The notes beneath the pieces were generated by a model. That model was not told the DNA's origin. It worked only from the letters and a program-made list of their open reading frames with translations, and searched no databases. From Pseudomonadota bacterium (GTDB lineage: Bacteria > Pseudomonadota > Alphaproteobacteria > Rhizobiales > Rhizobiaceae): 6,265 bases of DNA. A program made the translations under genes and the position numbers. Below are positions 1 through 6,013 of this stretch, piece by piece. Each line of letters starts with the position of its first letter. Positions within the stretch are counted from its first letter, which is position 1. Location: positions 1 to 6,265 of the forward strand of contig JAEYTV010000531.1 of assembly GCA_023433855.1 (NCBI GenBank). Reading direction: 5' to 3'.

Positions 1-261
1 GTGCGAGACAGGGCGTCCTATTCCTTTGCCCTGGTTTCGGTCGGTGCCGTGTTGCCGCCGGATGGAACGGCGCGTGTCGCAATCGGCGGTATTGCGCATA
101 AACCGTGGAGGGTTGAAGCCGCGGACAGGGAGTTAAGGCGTAGTGCGAGAGCGGCAACAAAGGTCCTCCTCGCCGAGGCCCGTCCAACTGATCAAAACCG
201 CTTCAAGGTCGATCTCGTCGAGCGCGTCCTCGCTGCCGTGATGGCCGAATCCGGGAAGTAA
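1..261 (+). CDS. paoB: Aldehyde oxidoreductase FAD-binding subunit, C-terminal part (PaoB/YagS type)
   Basis: This is the last 86 residues of a flavin-binding subunit of the xanthine dehydrogenase/CO dehydrogenase family. What is seen: the stretch [17 protein letters not shown] followed by [13 protein letters not shown], which is typical of the C-terminal domain of CO-dehydrogenase-type flavoproteins, and an ending [18 protein letters not shown]. Family PaoB proteins are about 318 residues, so roughly three quarters of the gene lies to the left of the window. The GTG at position 1 is only the window edge, not the start. In PaoABC the FAD subunit takes electrons from the [2Fe-2S] clusters of PaoA and passes them to an acceptor. 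The stop codon (259-261) is three bases before the next ATG, so the two genes are surely one operon and probably translationally coupled. The family is clear; the choice of PaoB over other FAD subunits rests on the PaoC-like partner. Confidence 0.88.
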   Translation: MRDRASYSFALVSVGAVLPPDGTARVAIGGIAHKPWRVEAADRELRRSARAATKVLLAEARPTDQNRFKVDLVERVLAAVMAESGK

Positions 262-264
262 GTC

Positions 265-2463
265 ATGAAATTCGATACTCCAGCGACCACCAATCCGATC
301 GACAGAATGAAAGTCGTCGGCCAACCCGTTTCCCGCATTGATGGCGAGCTCAAGACCACGGGCCGGGCGGTTTATGCCTATGAATGGAACGCCCCGGACA
401 TTGGTCATGCCTACGGTTATCCCCTCGGTGCGGCGATTGCAAAGGGGCGGGTCCAGTCGATGGACGTCTCCGCCGCCATGAATGCCCCCGGGGTTTTAAC
501 GGTGGTCACAACGCTTGACGTGGGGGAGCGGAAGAAGGGTAAGTTGAACACGGTGAAGCTTTTTGGCGGCAGCGAGGTTCAGCACTATCACCAGGCAATC
601 GCCGTGGTTGTCGCCGAGACCTTCGAGCAAGCGCGGGCTGCGGCGGCTTTGATCAAGGTGCAGTACCTGGAGGAAACCGGCGTATTCGACCTCAAGGCGG
701 CAGTTACGTCAGCCGTTAAGCCGGACGAGTCGGCGCAACCAGATTCAGGGGCGGGCGATTTCGTAACCGCTTGCGCCGCGGCGTCGGTCAAACTGGATGA
801 AAGCTACACGACACCCGACCAGACCCACGCGATGATGGAACCGCATGCTTCGATCGCCGCCTGGAGCGGTGACGAACTGACCCTCTGGACATCGAGCCAG
901 ATGATCGACTGGTGGCGCGACGACCTTGCGACCTTTCTTGATATAGACAAGGACAAGATTCATCTCATGTCTACATTCGTGGGCGGGGGCTTTGGTGGCA
1001 AGTTGTTCTTGCGCGCCGATGCGGTGATGGCAGCGCTGGCCGCTCGGGCCGCGAACCGTCCCGTCAAGGTTGCCCTGCCACGTCCGATGATGATCAACAA
1101 CACGACCCATCGTCCAGCGACGATCCAGCGCATCCAGATCGGCGCCGAGCGCGACGGAAGGATCACCGCCATCGCTCACGAAAGCTGGTCTGGCGACCAG
1201 CCGGGCGGCCAGCTCGAAACTGCCGTCAACCAGACCCGGCTCCTCTATGCCGGTGAAAACCGGATGACGGCGATGCGGCTCGCTACCCTTCATCTTCCGG
1301 AAGGCAATGCCATGCGAGCGCCCGGCGAAGCACCGGGCCTGATGGCGCTCGAGATTGCGATCGACGAGATGGCCGAGAGGCTTGGCATCGATCCGGTCGC
1401 CTTCCGGATCATCAATGATACACAGGTCGATCCTGAAAACCCGCAACGGCCATTCTCCCATCGTGATCTCATCGGATGCCTGCGGCTGGGCGCGGAGACG
1501 TTTGGCTGGTCTTCACGGACAACGCCCGGGGGGCGTCGGGAAGGGAACTGGATGATCGGCATGGGCGTAGCTGCCGCTTTCCGGAATAACCTCGTGCTTC
1601 CTTCCGGTGCGCGGGTCCGGCTGGATCCAAACGGCACCGTGACAGTCGAGACGGACATGACAGACATCGGAACCGGCAGCTATACGATCATTGCCCAGAC
1701 TGCCGCTGAAATGATGGGGCTGCCAGTGGAGCGGGTAACAGTGAGGCTCGGCGACTCCCGGTTTCCTGTTTCCTCCGGTTCTGGGGGCCAGTTCGGCGCG
1801 AATTCTTCGACCTCGGGTGTTTATGCGGCATGCATCAGACTACGCGAAGAGATCGCCATGAAGCTCGGTTTCAACTCGGCCGAGGTCGTGTTCGAGAACG
1901 GCGAGGTCCGGTCCGGTAACCGGTCAGTTCCGATCGCGGAAGCTGCCGGTCCCGACGGCTTGGTCGGTGAGGACAAGATGGAATGGGGAGATCTGACGGA
2001 GACACACCAGCAGTCCACGTTCGGCGCTCATTTCGTGGAAGTCGGCGTCGACATCGCGACGGGCGAAACGCGCATTCGACGGATGCTGGCAGTCTGCGCC
2101 GCCGGCCGGATTCTCAACCCGATCACGGCACGAAGCCAGGTTATCGGAGCCATGACGATGGGTGCGGGCGGCGCCTTGTCGGAGGAACTGGCCGTCGATA
2201 CCGGGCGAGGGTTCTTCGTCAACCACGATCTTGCAGGCTACGAGGTACCGGTTCATGCAGACATTCCTCATCAGGAGGTGATTTTCCTCGAGGAGGCCGA
2301 TCCCATGTCGTCGCCTATGAAAGCGAAAGGGGTGGGAGAACTCGGCCTTTGCGGAGTATCGGCCGCCATCGCAAATGCGATCCACAACGCGACCGGCATC
2401 CGGGTCCGACACTATCCCATCACCCTCGACAAGCTGGTCGGCCAATTGCCTGCAGTCGCTTAG
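265..2463 (+). CDS. paoC: Aldehyde oxidoreductase molybdenum-binding subunit (PaoC/YagR type)
   Basis: Large catalytic subunit of a xanthine-oxidase-family molybdoenzyme that oxidises aldehydes to carboxylic acids. The 732 residues equal the length I recall for E. coli PaoC. An alpha/beta hammerhead domain (about residues 25-130, with DGELKTTGRAVYAYE) is followed by two Mo-cofactor-binding domains. Visible motifs are VGGGFGGK (239-246), MRAPGE (350-355), GGQFGAN (507-513) and GVGELGLCG near the C-terminus. The catalytic Glu of GVGE is residue 692 and the Arg of AAFRNN is residue 440. These are the same numbers as the active-site Glu692 and Arg440 reported for E. coli PaoC, so the enzyme looks intact and likely uses a molybdopterin cytosine dinucleotide cofactor. 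There is no signal peptide on this subunit; in E. coli the complex is exported by the Tat signal on PaoA. A GGGAAG ribosome site (253-258) lies inside the end of the preceding gene. No paoD-like chaperone gene follows directly. The true substrate is unknown. Confidence 0.93.
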   Translation: MKFDTPATTNPIDRMKVVGQPVSRIDGELKTTGRAVYAYEWNAPDIGHAYGYPLGAAIAKGRVQSMDVSAAMNAPGVLTVVTTLDVGERKKGKLNTVKLFGGSEVQHYHQAIAVVVAETFEQARAAAALIKVQYLEETGVFDLKAAVTSAVKPDESAQPDSGAGDFVTACAAASVKLDESYTTPDQTHAMMEPHASIAAWSGDELTLWTSSQMIDWWRDDLATFLDIDKDKIHLMSTFVGGGFGGKLFLRADAVMAALAARAANRPVKVALPRPMMINNTTHRPATIQRIQIGAERDGRITAIAHESWSGDQPGGQLETAVNQTRLLYAGENRMTAMRLATLHLPEGNAMRAPGEAPGLMALEIAIDEMAERLGIDPVAFRIINDTQVDPENPQRPFSHRDLIGCLRLGAETFGWSSRTTPGGRREGNWMIGMGVAAAFRNNLVLPSGARVRLDPNGTVTVETDMTDIGTGSYTIIAQTAAEMMGLPVERVTVRLGDSRFPVSSGSGGQFGANSSTSGVYAACIRLREEIAMKLGFNSAEVVFENGEVRSGNRSVPIAEAAGPDGLVGEDKMEWGDLTETHQQSTFGAHFVEVGVDIATGETRIRRMLAVCAAGRILNPITARSQVIGAMTMGAGGALSEELAVDTGRGFFVNHDLAGYEVPVHADIPHQEVIFLEEADPMSSPMKAKGVGELGLCGVSAAIANAIHNATGIRVRHYPITLDKLVGQLPAVA

Positions 2464-2536
2464 CGTGGAGCGGCGGCGGTCGAGGCAAGACTCCCCCACT
2501 CGCTCCTGGCTTTCAGGTTGAAGGACGTGTGTTGCT

Positions 2537-2562
2537 CTGGGCCGTTCGTGAACGGTCGCCAG
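2537..2562. repeat. Inverted repeat / hairpin after paoC
   Basis: The core is CCGTTC-GT-GAACGG (2542-2555), a perfect 6-bp inverted repeat with a two-base centre. It is flanked by CTGG (2537-2540) and CCAG (2559-2562), which also pair across a small internal bulge. It starts 74 bases after the paoC stop. There is no T-run on either side, so it is not a classical intrinsic terminator. It could be a transcript-end stabilising hairpin or a binding site for a dimeric regulator upstream of the haemoglobin promoter. The structure is seen; the role is open. Confidence 0.4.
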
Positions 2563-2611
2563 TCACGCGGTCAGCCTCCATAGCCTGCTGTCCCTTCGCC
2601 TGCGATGAACC

Positions 2612-2640
2612 TTGAGTGGTTGCCCTTCGCATCCTATGTT
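2612..2640 (+). promoter_or_regulatory. Candidate sigma70-type promoter for the truncated haemoglobin gene
   Basis: A -35-like TTGAGT (2612-2617, preceded by C as in the alphaproteobacterial CTTGAC pattern) is separated by exactly 17 bases from a -10-like TATGTT (2635-2640). Each box matches four of six consensus positions. Transcription would start near 2647, giving a leader of about 37 bases. Position and spacing are good and the match is moderate; no experiment supports it here. Confidence 0.42.
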
Positions 2641-2683
2641 CCCTGACGACATGAACCGGCCGGCGGCAGAGTGAAGGCGATGA

Positions 2684-3151
2684 ATGAGTGATGAACTACG
2701 CGGCCGCGCTGCGCGTGCTGCAGCGATCGCGGAACGTGCAGAAGCGGAGATGAAGGCGATCGGCGTAGATGAGGCTTTCATCAGTCGTCTCGTGGACACG
2801 TTCTATACCCGGGTACTGGCCCATCCGGAACTTGGGCCCGTCTTCGACGCGAGGCTATCGGGCCGCTGGCCGGAGCACATGAGGAAGATGAACAGCTTCT
2901 GGTCGGCCGTTGCCTTCAAGAGCGGTGCATATGGCGGCAAGCCGGTGCAGGCGCATGTCGGAGTCCCCGGCATCACGCCGGAGCTGTTTCCCAAGTGGCT
3001 GGAGCTGTTTGCCGCGACGCTTGATGATCTTGCCCCGACCCATGAGGCCAAGGCCTGGTTCATGGCGACGGCAGAGAGAATCGCGCGCAGCCTGACCCTT
3101 TCTCTCTTCTACAATCCGGCACTCGACGATCCGAACCTTAGGCGCGGCTGA
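2684..3151 (+). CDS. Group III truncated haemoglobin
   Basis: A small cytosolic haem protein of 155 residues from the 2-on-2 truncated haemoglobin family, group III (the class of Campylobacter jejuni Ctb). Seen motifs are FYTRVLAHPELGPVF, RWPEHMRKMNSFW, VQAHVGVPG and LFPKWLELF. Aligned by eye with Ctb, all key haem-pocket residues are kept: TyrB10 = Tyr41, HisE7 = His65, proximal HisF8 = His91 and TrpG8 = Trp105. Members of this group are linked to NO or oxygen chemistry and peroxidase-like redox roles; the ligand here is not known. The start at 2684 has GAAGG (2673-2677) six bases upstream. It gives an N-terminal extension of about 22 residues compared with Ctb. An internal ATG (Met23, at 2750) would give the Ctb length but has a poorly spaced ribosome site. 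The gene converges on recX with an 18-base gap and is probably transcribed alone. Confidence 0.93.
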   Translation: MSDELRGRAARAAAIAERAEAEMKAIGVDEAFISRLVDTFYTRVLAHPELGPVFDARLSGRWPEHMRKMNSFWSAVAFKSGAYGGKPVQAHVGVPGITPELFPKWLELFAATLDDLAPTHEAKAWFMATAERIARSLTLSLFYNPALDDPNLRRG

Positions 3152-3164
3152 CACGCAACCAATT

Positions 3165-3180
3165 GCCGCCTAAAGGTGGC
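3165..3180 (+). terminator. Weak hairpin at the end of the haemoglobin transcript
   Basis: GCCGCC (3165-3170) and GGTGGC (3175-3180) pair around a TAAA loop, with one G-U pair in the plus-strand RNA. It lies 13 bases past the haemoglobin stop and overlaps the last codons and stop of recX. There is no T-run, so it would be a weak or factor-dependent terminator at best. Confidence 0.22.
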
Positions 3181-3745
3181 GCCGTGCATCAAGAGCCTCT
3201 TCGGCGTCTTCTCGCGACATGTGGAAGACCCGTTTACCGAGTTCGAAACCGAAGCCGGCCCTGGCGAAGGCGGTCAGTTCTTTGACCTTTCGCTTTTCAT
3301 CGAGTTCTCCCTTGCGGAATGGGCCGAAGGCGCGCTTTCGGGCCATCACGAGAGCGGCGTAAAGATCATCCGCATGAGCCACGGCTGCGGCTACGGTTTC
3401 GCTGGCCACGCCTTTCTGAGAAAGCTTCTGGGCGATCATCCGCCTGGACTTGCCGTTACGCATGCCGGTGCGGGTGCTGATCGCCGCAAACGACGGATCA
3501 TCCAGCGCCCCGTTGTCATAGGCGAATTTGACGGCGAATTCCGCAAGTGCCTTGACCTCAACATCGCCAATGCCGGAGAATTTTTGCCGCGCCTTGCGGG
3601 CAATTGCGTCGTAGAGTTGTTTCTCCGTGTGCATCCTGCGTTCAAGACGATAGATGGCCGAATTACGCGCCCAGGAAAACATGCGCGGGGTTGGTGGAAC
3701 TGATGACGGAGTATCGTCGCTCAGATCGATGAAACGCTCTGACAT
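3170..3745 (-). CDS. recX: Recombination regulator RecX
   Basis: A 191-residue helical protein of the RecX family, cytosolic modulators that bind RecA filaments and limit RecA coprotease and strand-exchange activity. After a short Pro/Ser-rich start (residues 1-25) come three helical repeat units, about 27-75, 76-122 and 128-178. Typical elements are RLERRMHTEKQLYDAI in the first, DNGALDDPSFAA with RRMIAQKLSQKGV in the second, and ALVMARKRAFGPF with ELTAFARAGFGFELGKRVF in the third. The frame is open further upstream, to 3997 inside the peptidase gene, but those residues are an unstructured shadow. The ATG at 3745, followed by MSERFIDLSDD, is the natural start although its ribosome site (an AAGAG run about five bases upstream) is modest. 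It lies 52 bases downstream of the peptidase stop on the same strand with no visible terminator, so co-transcription is likely. No recA is in the window. Confidence 0.88.
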   Translation of the reverse strand: MSERFIDLSDDTPSSVPPTPRMFSWARNSAIYRLERRMHTEKQLYDAIARKARQKFSGIGDVEVKALAEFAVKFAYDNGALDDPSFAAISTRTGMRNGKSRRMIAQKLSQKGVASETVAAAVAHADDLYAALVMARKRAFGPFRKGELDEKRKVKELTAFARAGFGFELGKRVFHMSREDAEEALDARRHL

Positions 3746-3797
3746 TGCATCTCTTGCTCTGGCTTGATCCGATCCCTGCGAGCGGAGGAGGCAAACC

Positions 3798-5327
3798 TCA
3801 ATCCATCCCTCCCGCGTCGTAGAACTTCCGGACGTCCGTGGCAAACTGCATGCGGGACTGCGGGATCGTGTAGAACATGTGGCCTCCACGGTAGGTTCTG
3901 AGTTCAGCGCGCCCTCCGGCAAGCTCCGGCGGCAGATGGTCGATGACATAGCGGCTGGCGCCATATGGTGTGAGTGCGTCACTGTAACCGTGAGCAATCA
4001 TGAACCTGAATGTCGGAATGGTGGAGAGCAGGTCCCGCAGATCTGTGGATGCGCTTGCAAGGGCGCGGCTGTCGCCCTCCCGGTTGCCATTCCATTGCCA
4101 TCGGCGGTTCACGTCCTCGTTGAGAAGGATGTAGGTCAGGTCGGTCGAAAAGCCGAGTTCGTGACGGGCGTAGGCGGCAAAGGCCGAGCCATAGGCGCGC
4201 GTGTAGCCGTCGAGGATCGGGTCGTCATTACGCGAGACTCGTTCCTCCGGATAGGCGTCGGGCACCGCATAGGACGCGTCATAGGGACTGACGACCGCCT
4301 CCGCTCCTCCCATTTCCTTGGCGTAGATGTCTCCCACGAACCCTCGGGTCTGGGCCACTACCTCTTGCCGTATTCCGGTGAGCTCGGATACGCGGCGGTA
4401 GAACGCGTCGGCGTCCGCTCCGGAGGGAGGGGAGCCGGCGAGCGTCACCAGATAGTCGGTGATCGCAAAACGCTCCGCTTCTGCCAGCAGCGCTGGATCA
4501 AACTGCTGTCGCCGCTCGAGCCTCGCGGCAGCGAGGGACGGCAGTTGCAGCGCCGCGCTGAGGGGATCCTGTGAATTTGCAAGGAAGCGGCCCTCGATCA
4601 GCGGCGATAGCATCAGGATTCCGGTCGGGAGTATCCCCTGGGTGTTCTTCAACGAAATGGCCACCTTTGCAGCCCGGAAGCCTCCATAGCTCTCGCCCAC
4701 AAGGTAGGTCGGAGAAGCAAGCCGGTTATTCTTCTGCAAGTAGAGGGCGATCACCTTGGCGAGACTCTCCGCATCCTGGCGGACGCCGAAAAAGCTTTTC
4801 GCGGCCTCGTCGTTTGCCGCCCGGCTCCACCCCGTGCCGACCGGATCGATCAGCACCATGTCGGTGAAGGCAAGCCAGCTCTCCGGGTTGTTCTTGAGCT
4901 GCGGGCGCGTGCCGCTGTCCCCGGTGACGCCGAAGTCGAGGATCCTTGGACCCATCAAGCCGAGATGCAAATAGGCTGATGCCGCTCCTGGCCCTCCATT
5001 GAAGGCGAACGTGAGCGGCCGGTCGGCTGACGCGCTCTCTGCGACATAGGCGGTGTAGAAGACCTTGGCAGTGCGCGTGCCATCCTGTCCAAAGAGATCG
5101 AGAGTACCGGCGGTCGCCCGGTAAGGCAGGTTCCGGGAGGGCATCTCCAACACATGCTCGGTCGAGGAATCGGAGGGGATCAGCCCAAAAACGCCGCTCG
5201 AAGCAGACTGCTCGGCCTGCCCGGGCTGGCCTCCGGTGGAGGCAGACCCGTCGCCGTGCTGGGCCACCGCGGGAGTGACAAGCGAGAGCAGGATGAGGAT
5301 CGGCGCGATGGCTTTGGACAGATGCAC
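3798..5327 (-). CDS. Exported S10-family serine carboxypeptidase-like protein
   Basis: A 509-residue alpha/beta-hydrolase peptidase of family S10. The N-terminus is a clear Sec signal peptide: Lys5, a hydrophobic core at about residues 6-19, and an AVA cleavage motif before Gln23. A Gly/Ser/Gln-rich linker reaches about residue 45. Catalytic features are all present: NGGPG of the substrate/oxyanion region (110-114), DPVGTGWS (161-168), the nucleophile elbow GESYGG with Ser213, the acid in HGYSDALTP (Asp450) and the base in RGGHMFY (His483). S10 enzymes remove C-terminal residues from peptides, often at acidic pH; periplasmic peptide turnover is a reasonable but unproven role. The start is GTG, supported by AAGGGAG at 5336-5342 eight bases upstream and by the signal peptide beginning right there. 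An intrinsic terminator lies upstream, so it has its own promoter. It probably forms a transcript with recX. Confidence 0.92.
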   Translation of the reverse strand: MHLSKAIAPILILLSLVTPAVAQHGDGSASTGGQPGQAEQSASSGVFGLIPSDSSTEHVLEMPSRNLPYRATAGTLDLFGQDGTRTAKVFYTAYVAESASADRPLTFAFNGGPGAASAYLHLGLMGPRILDFGVTGDSGTRPQLKNNPESWLAFTDMVLIDPVGTGWSRAANDEAAKSFFGVRQDAESLAKVIALYLQKNNRLASPTYLVGESYGGFRAAKVAISLKNTQGILPTGILMLSPLIEGRFLANSQDPLSAALQLPSLAAARLERRQQFDPALLAEAERFAITDYLVTLAGSPPSGADADAFYRRVSELTGIRQEVVAQTRGFVGDIYAKEMGGAEAVVSPYDASYAVPDAYPEERVSRNDDPILDGYTRAYGSAFAAYARHELGFSTDLTYILLNEDVNRRWQWNGNREGDSRALASASTDLRDLLSTIPTFRFMIAHGYSDALTPYGASRYVIDHLPPELAGGRAELRTYRGGHMFYTIPQSRMQFATDVRKFYDAGGMD

Positions 5328-5517
5328 GCTGATTTCTCCCTTGGCAACCTGGGTCCATTTAACGCGAGAACACGGTCATTGGAACTCACGTTCGATCACT
5401 CAAGCCGGATGGCAGCAGAACATGGCGAAACTTGACGCCAAGCATCGAAATCCCACCCCTTCGGTGAACACCGCAACTTCCCGAGATGGCATGAAGTGAT
5501 CATGGGATCGACATTGC
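5328..5517. other. Leader and promoter region of the S10 peptidase gene
   Basis: About 190 bases with no gene I can support. Transcription of the peptidase must begin here because a strong terminator lies just to the right. The best sigma70-like candidate on the minus strand is TTGAGT (5403 to 5398), then 17 bases, then AATGAC (5380 to 5375). The -10 box matches only three of six positions, so I do not call it as a promoter. I see no clear operator or riboswitch. Confidence 0.5.
5336..5342 (-). promoter_or_regulatory. Ribosome binding site fixing the GTG start of the S10 peptidase
   Basis: On the minus strand AAGGGAG is followed by eight bases and then GTG (5327 to 5325). The good match and spacing, together with a signal peptide starting exactly at this codon, decide the non-ATG start. 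Confidence 0.75.
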
Positions 5518-5548
5518 AAAAAAAAAGCCGCCCTGAGCGGGCGGCTTT
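5518..5548 (-). terminator. Strong intrinsic terminator of the small membrane protein gene
   Basis: Read on the minus strand, AAAGCCGCCC (5548 to 5539), a five-base loop, and GGGCGGCTTT (5533 to 5524) form a perfect 10-bp stem. The T-run spans nine bases (5526 to 5518) and overlaps the end of the stem. It begins 19 bases past the stop of the 103-residue protein gene. On the plus strand the tail is only TTTATTCTT and no plus-strand gene needs it, so its working direction is minus. It separates this gene from the S10-recX pair. Confidence 0.92.
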
Positions 5549-5567
5549 ATTCTTGACCTCGTCAGCG

Positions 5568-5879
5568 TTAGGGCTGTGAGGTTCCGCCGGTTGCACCACC
5601 AGCAGGTGGCGACGCCGGAGCAGCATTATCTGCCGGTGGTACCGCTGGGCTTGCCGGCGCGGTGGCGCCCTGCTGATCGGTTGCCGGCGCAGTGGTAGAC
5701 GAGGTCGTCTGCGGGTCCGTTGTAGAGCCGCCCATCTGGGACCAGACGAAGGCACCCACAAGGATGACCGCGATAACAGCCAGCCAGGGCACCCACGAAG
5801 CGCTTCGGCGGACCTGCATGTTGTTATTCACCCCCGGGCTATTCCGGGGATCGTTTCTGTCATTTGGATCATAGGTCAT
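5568..5879 (-). CDS. Small single-pass membrane protein with Pro/Ala/Thr-rich tail, function unknown
   Basis: A 103-residue protein whose function I do not recognise. Residues 1-22 are polar and Asn/Asp/Pro-rich (DPNDRNDPRN). Arg24 and Arg25 precede one hydrophobic segment, about residues 29-47 (WVPWLAVIAVILVGAFVW). The remaining 55 residues are low-complexity, made of Thr, Ala, Pro, Gly, Ser and Gln. By the positive-inside rule the N-terminus should be cytoplasmic and the tail periplasmic. An imperfect repeat is visible in the tail (TAPATDQQG then TAPASPA), matching a 10-base direct repeat at 5651-5660 and 5681-5690. The gene is well supported despite its size: AGGAGG (5888-5893) sits eight bases before the ATG, and a strong terminator follows the stop. 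Similar short anchored proteins with disordered tails are common hypothetical proteins in rhizobia. A cell-envelope role is only a guess. Confidence 0.8.
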   Translation of the reverse strand: MTYDPNDRNDPRNSPGVNNNMQVRRSASWVPWLAVIAVILVGAFVWSQMGGSTTDPQTTSSTTAPATDQQGATAPASPAVPPADNAAPASPPAGGATGGTSQP

Positions 5880-5903
5880 GGTTGCATCCTCCTACGACCT
5901 CAC

Positions 5904-5928
5904 AATGCACGGTGACCATATTTGTTCC
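5904..5928 (-). promoter_or_regulatory. Possible EcfG/RpoE2-type stress promoter of the small membrane protein gene
   Basis: On the minus strand GGAAC (5928 to 5924) is followed by 16 bases and CATT (5907 to 5904). The general-stress sigma factor EcfG of alphaproteobacteria uses GGAAC-N16/17-CGTT, so the -35 box is perfect and the -10 box misses one important base. A start near 5898 would give a leader of about 19 bases that still contains the ribosome site. The position is right; the match is incomplete. Confidence 0.25.
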
Positions 5929-5955
5929 AGGCGCTCACGTTTGCGAGAGCGCCTG
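5928..5955. repeat. Perfect 9-bp inverted repeat with 10-base loop
   Basis: CAGGCGCTC (5928-5936) and GAGCGCCTG (5947-5955) are exact reverse complements around a ten-base loop, in which CG and CG can pair further across an A-A mismatch. It lies 58 bases after the GH25 stop, in the direction of that gene, and touches the GGAAC box of the possible promoter. There is no T-run on either strand, so it may be a factor-dependent terminator or transcript-end hairpin, or a regulator site. Confidence 0.5.
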
Positions 5956-6013
5956 CGCTTCGGATGCGACGATGAAGTTCCGGTATCCGGCGGCCTCAAG
6001 AGACTCTACAGGG

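Larger units (their letters stand above)
2464..2683. other. Intergenic region between paoC and the truncated haemoglobin gene
   Basis: These 220 bases hold no convincing gene. An open frame that runs into the region from inside paoC is a GC-rich shadow with an Arg/Gly/Ser-rich, low-quality translation. The region contains a hairpin-forming inverted repeat near 2537-2562 and a candidate promoter at 2612-2640, listed separately. I see no FNR-type TTGAT-N4-ATCAA site ahead of the haemoglobin gene. Confidence 0.7.
5880..6013. other. Intergenic region between the GH25 lysozyme and the small membrane protein gene
   Basis: 134 bases with no gene I can support; a plus-strand open frame across it has a Cys/Arg-rich, unstructured translation. 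It holds a strong ribosome site (AGGAGG, 5888-5893, minus), a possible promoter (5904-5928) and a 9-bp inverted repeat (5928-5955). Confidence 0.6.

Noticed and set aside
1..261. A complete 86-residue gene starting with GTG at base 1
   Set aside because: The translation matches the interior and C-terminus of a FAD subunit of about 318 residues; the GTG falls at the window edge by chance.
745..1461. Long minus-strand open frame inside paoC
   Set aside because: It lies wholly opposite a well-conserved molybdoenzyme gene, its translation has no family features, and such frames are expected in GC-rich coding DNA.
1983..2615. Plus-strand open frame overlapping the paoC 3' end and running into the intergenic region
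   Set aside because: The translation is Arg/Gly/Ser-rich and typical of a shifted frame; it lacks motifs, and paoC is intact in the other frame.
3144..3169. GCGGC...GCCGC as a terminator between the haemoglobin gene and recX
   Set aside because: There are only five pairs with a 16-base loop and no T-run; chance is sufficient.
3746..3997. N-terminal extension of recX to an upstream ATG at 3997
   Set aside because: The extra 84 residues overlap the conserved C-terminal end of the peptidase, including the catalytic His region, and look like a shadow translation. RecX family length fits the ATG at 3745.
4726..5358. Minus-strand open frame overlapping the start of the S10 peptidase gene
   Set aside because: It is an Arg-rich shifted-frame shadow; the peptidase frame carries the signal peptide, GESYGG and other catalytic motifs.
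5518..5548. The 5518-5548 hairpin as a bidirectional terminator
   Set aside because: No plus-strand gene ends nearby and the plus-strand tail is interrupted (TTTATTCTT), so only the minus direction is supported.
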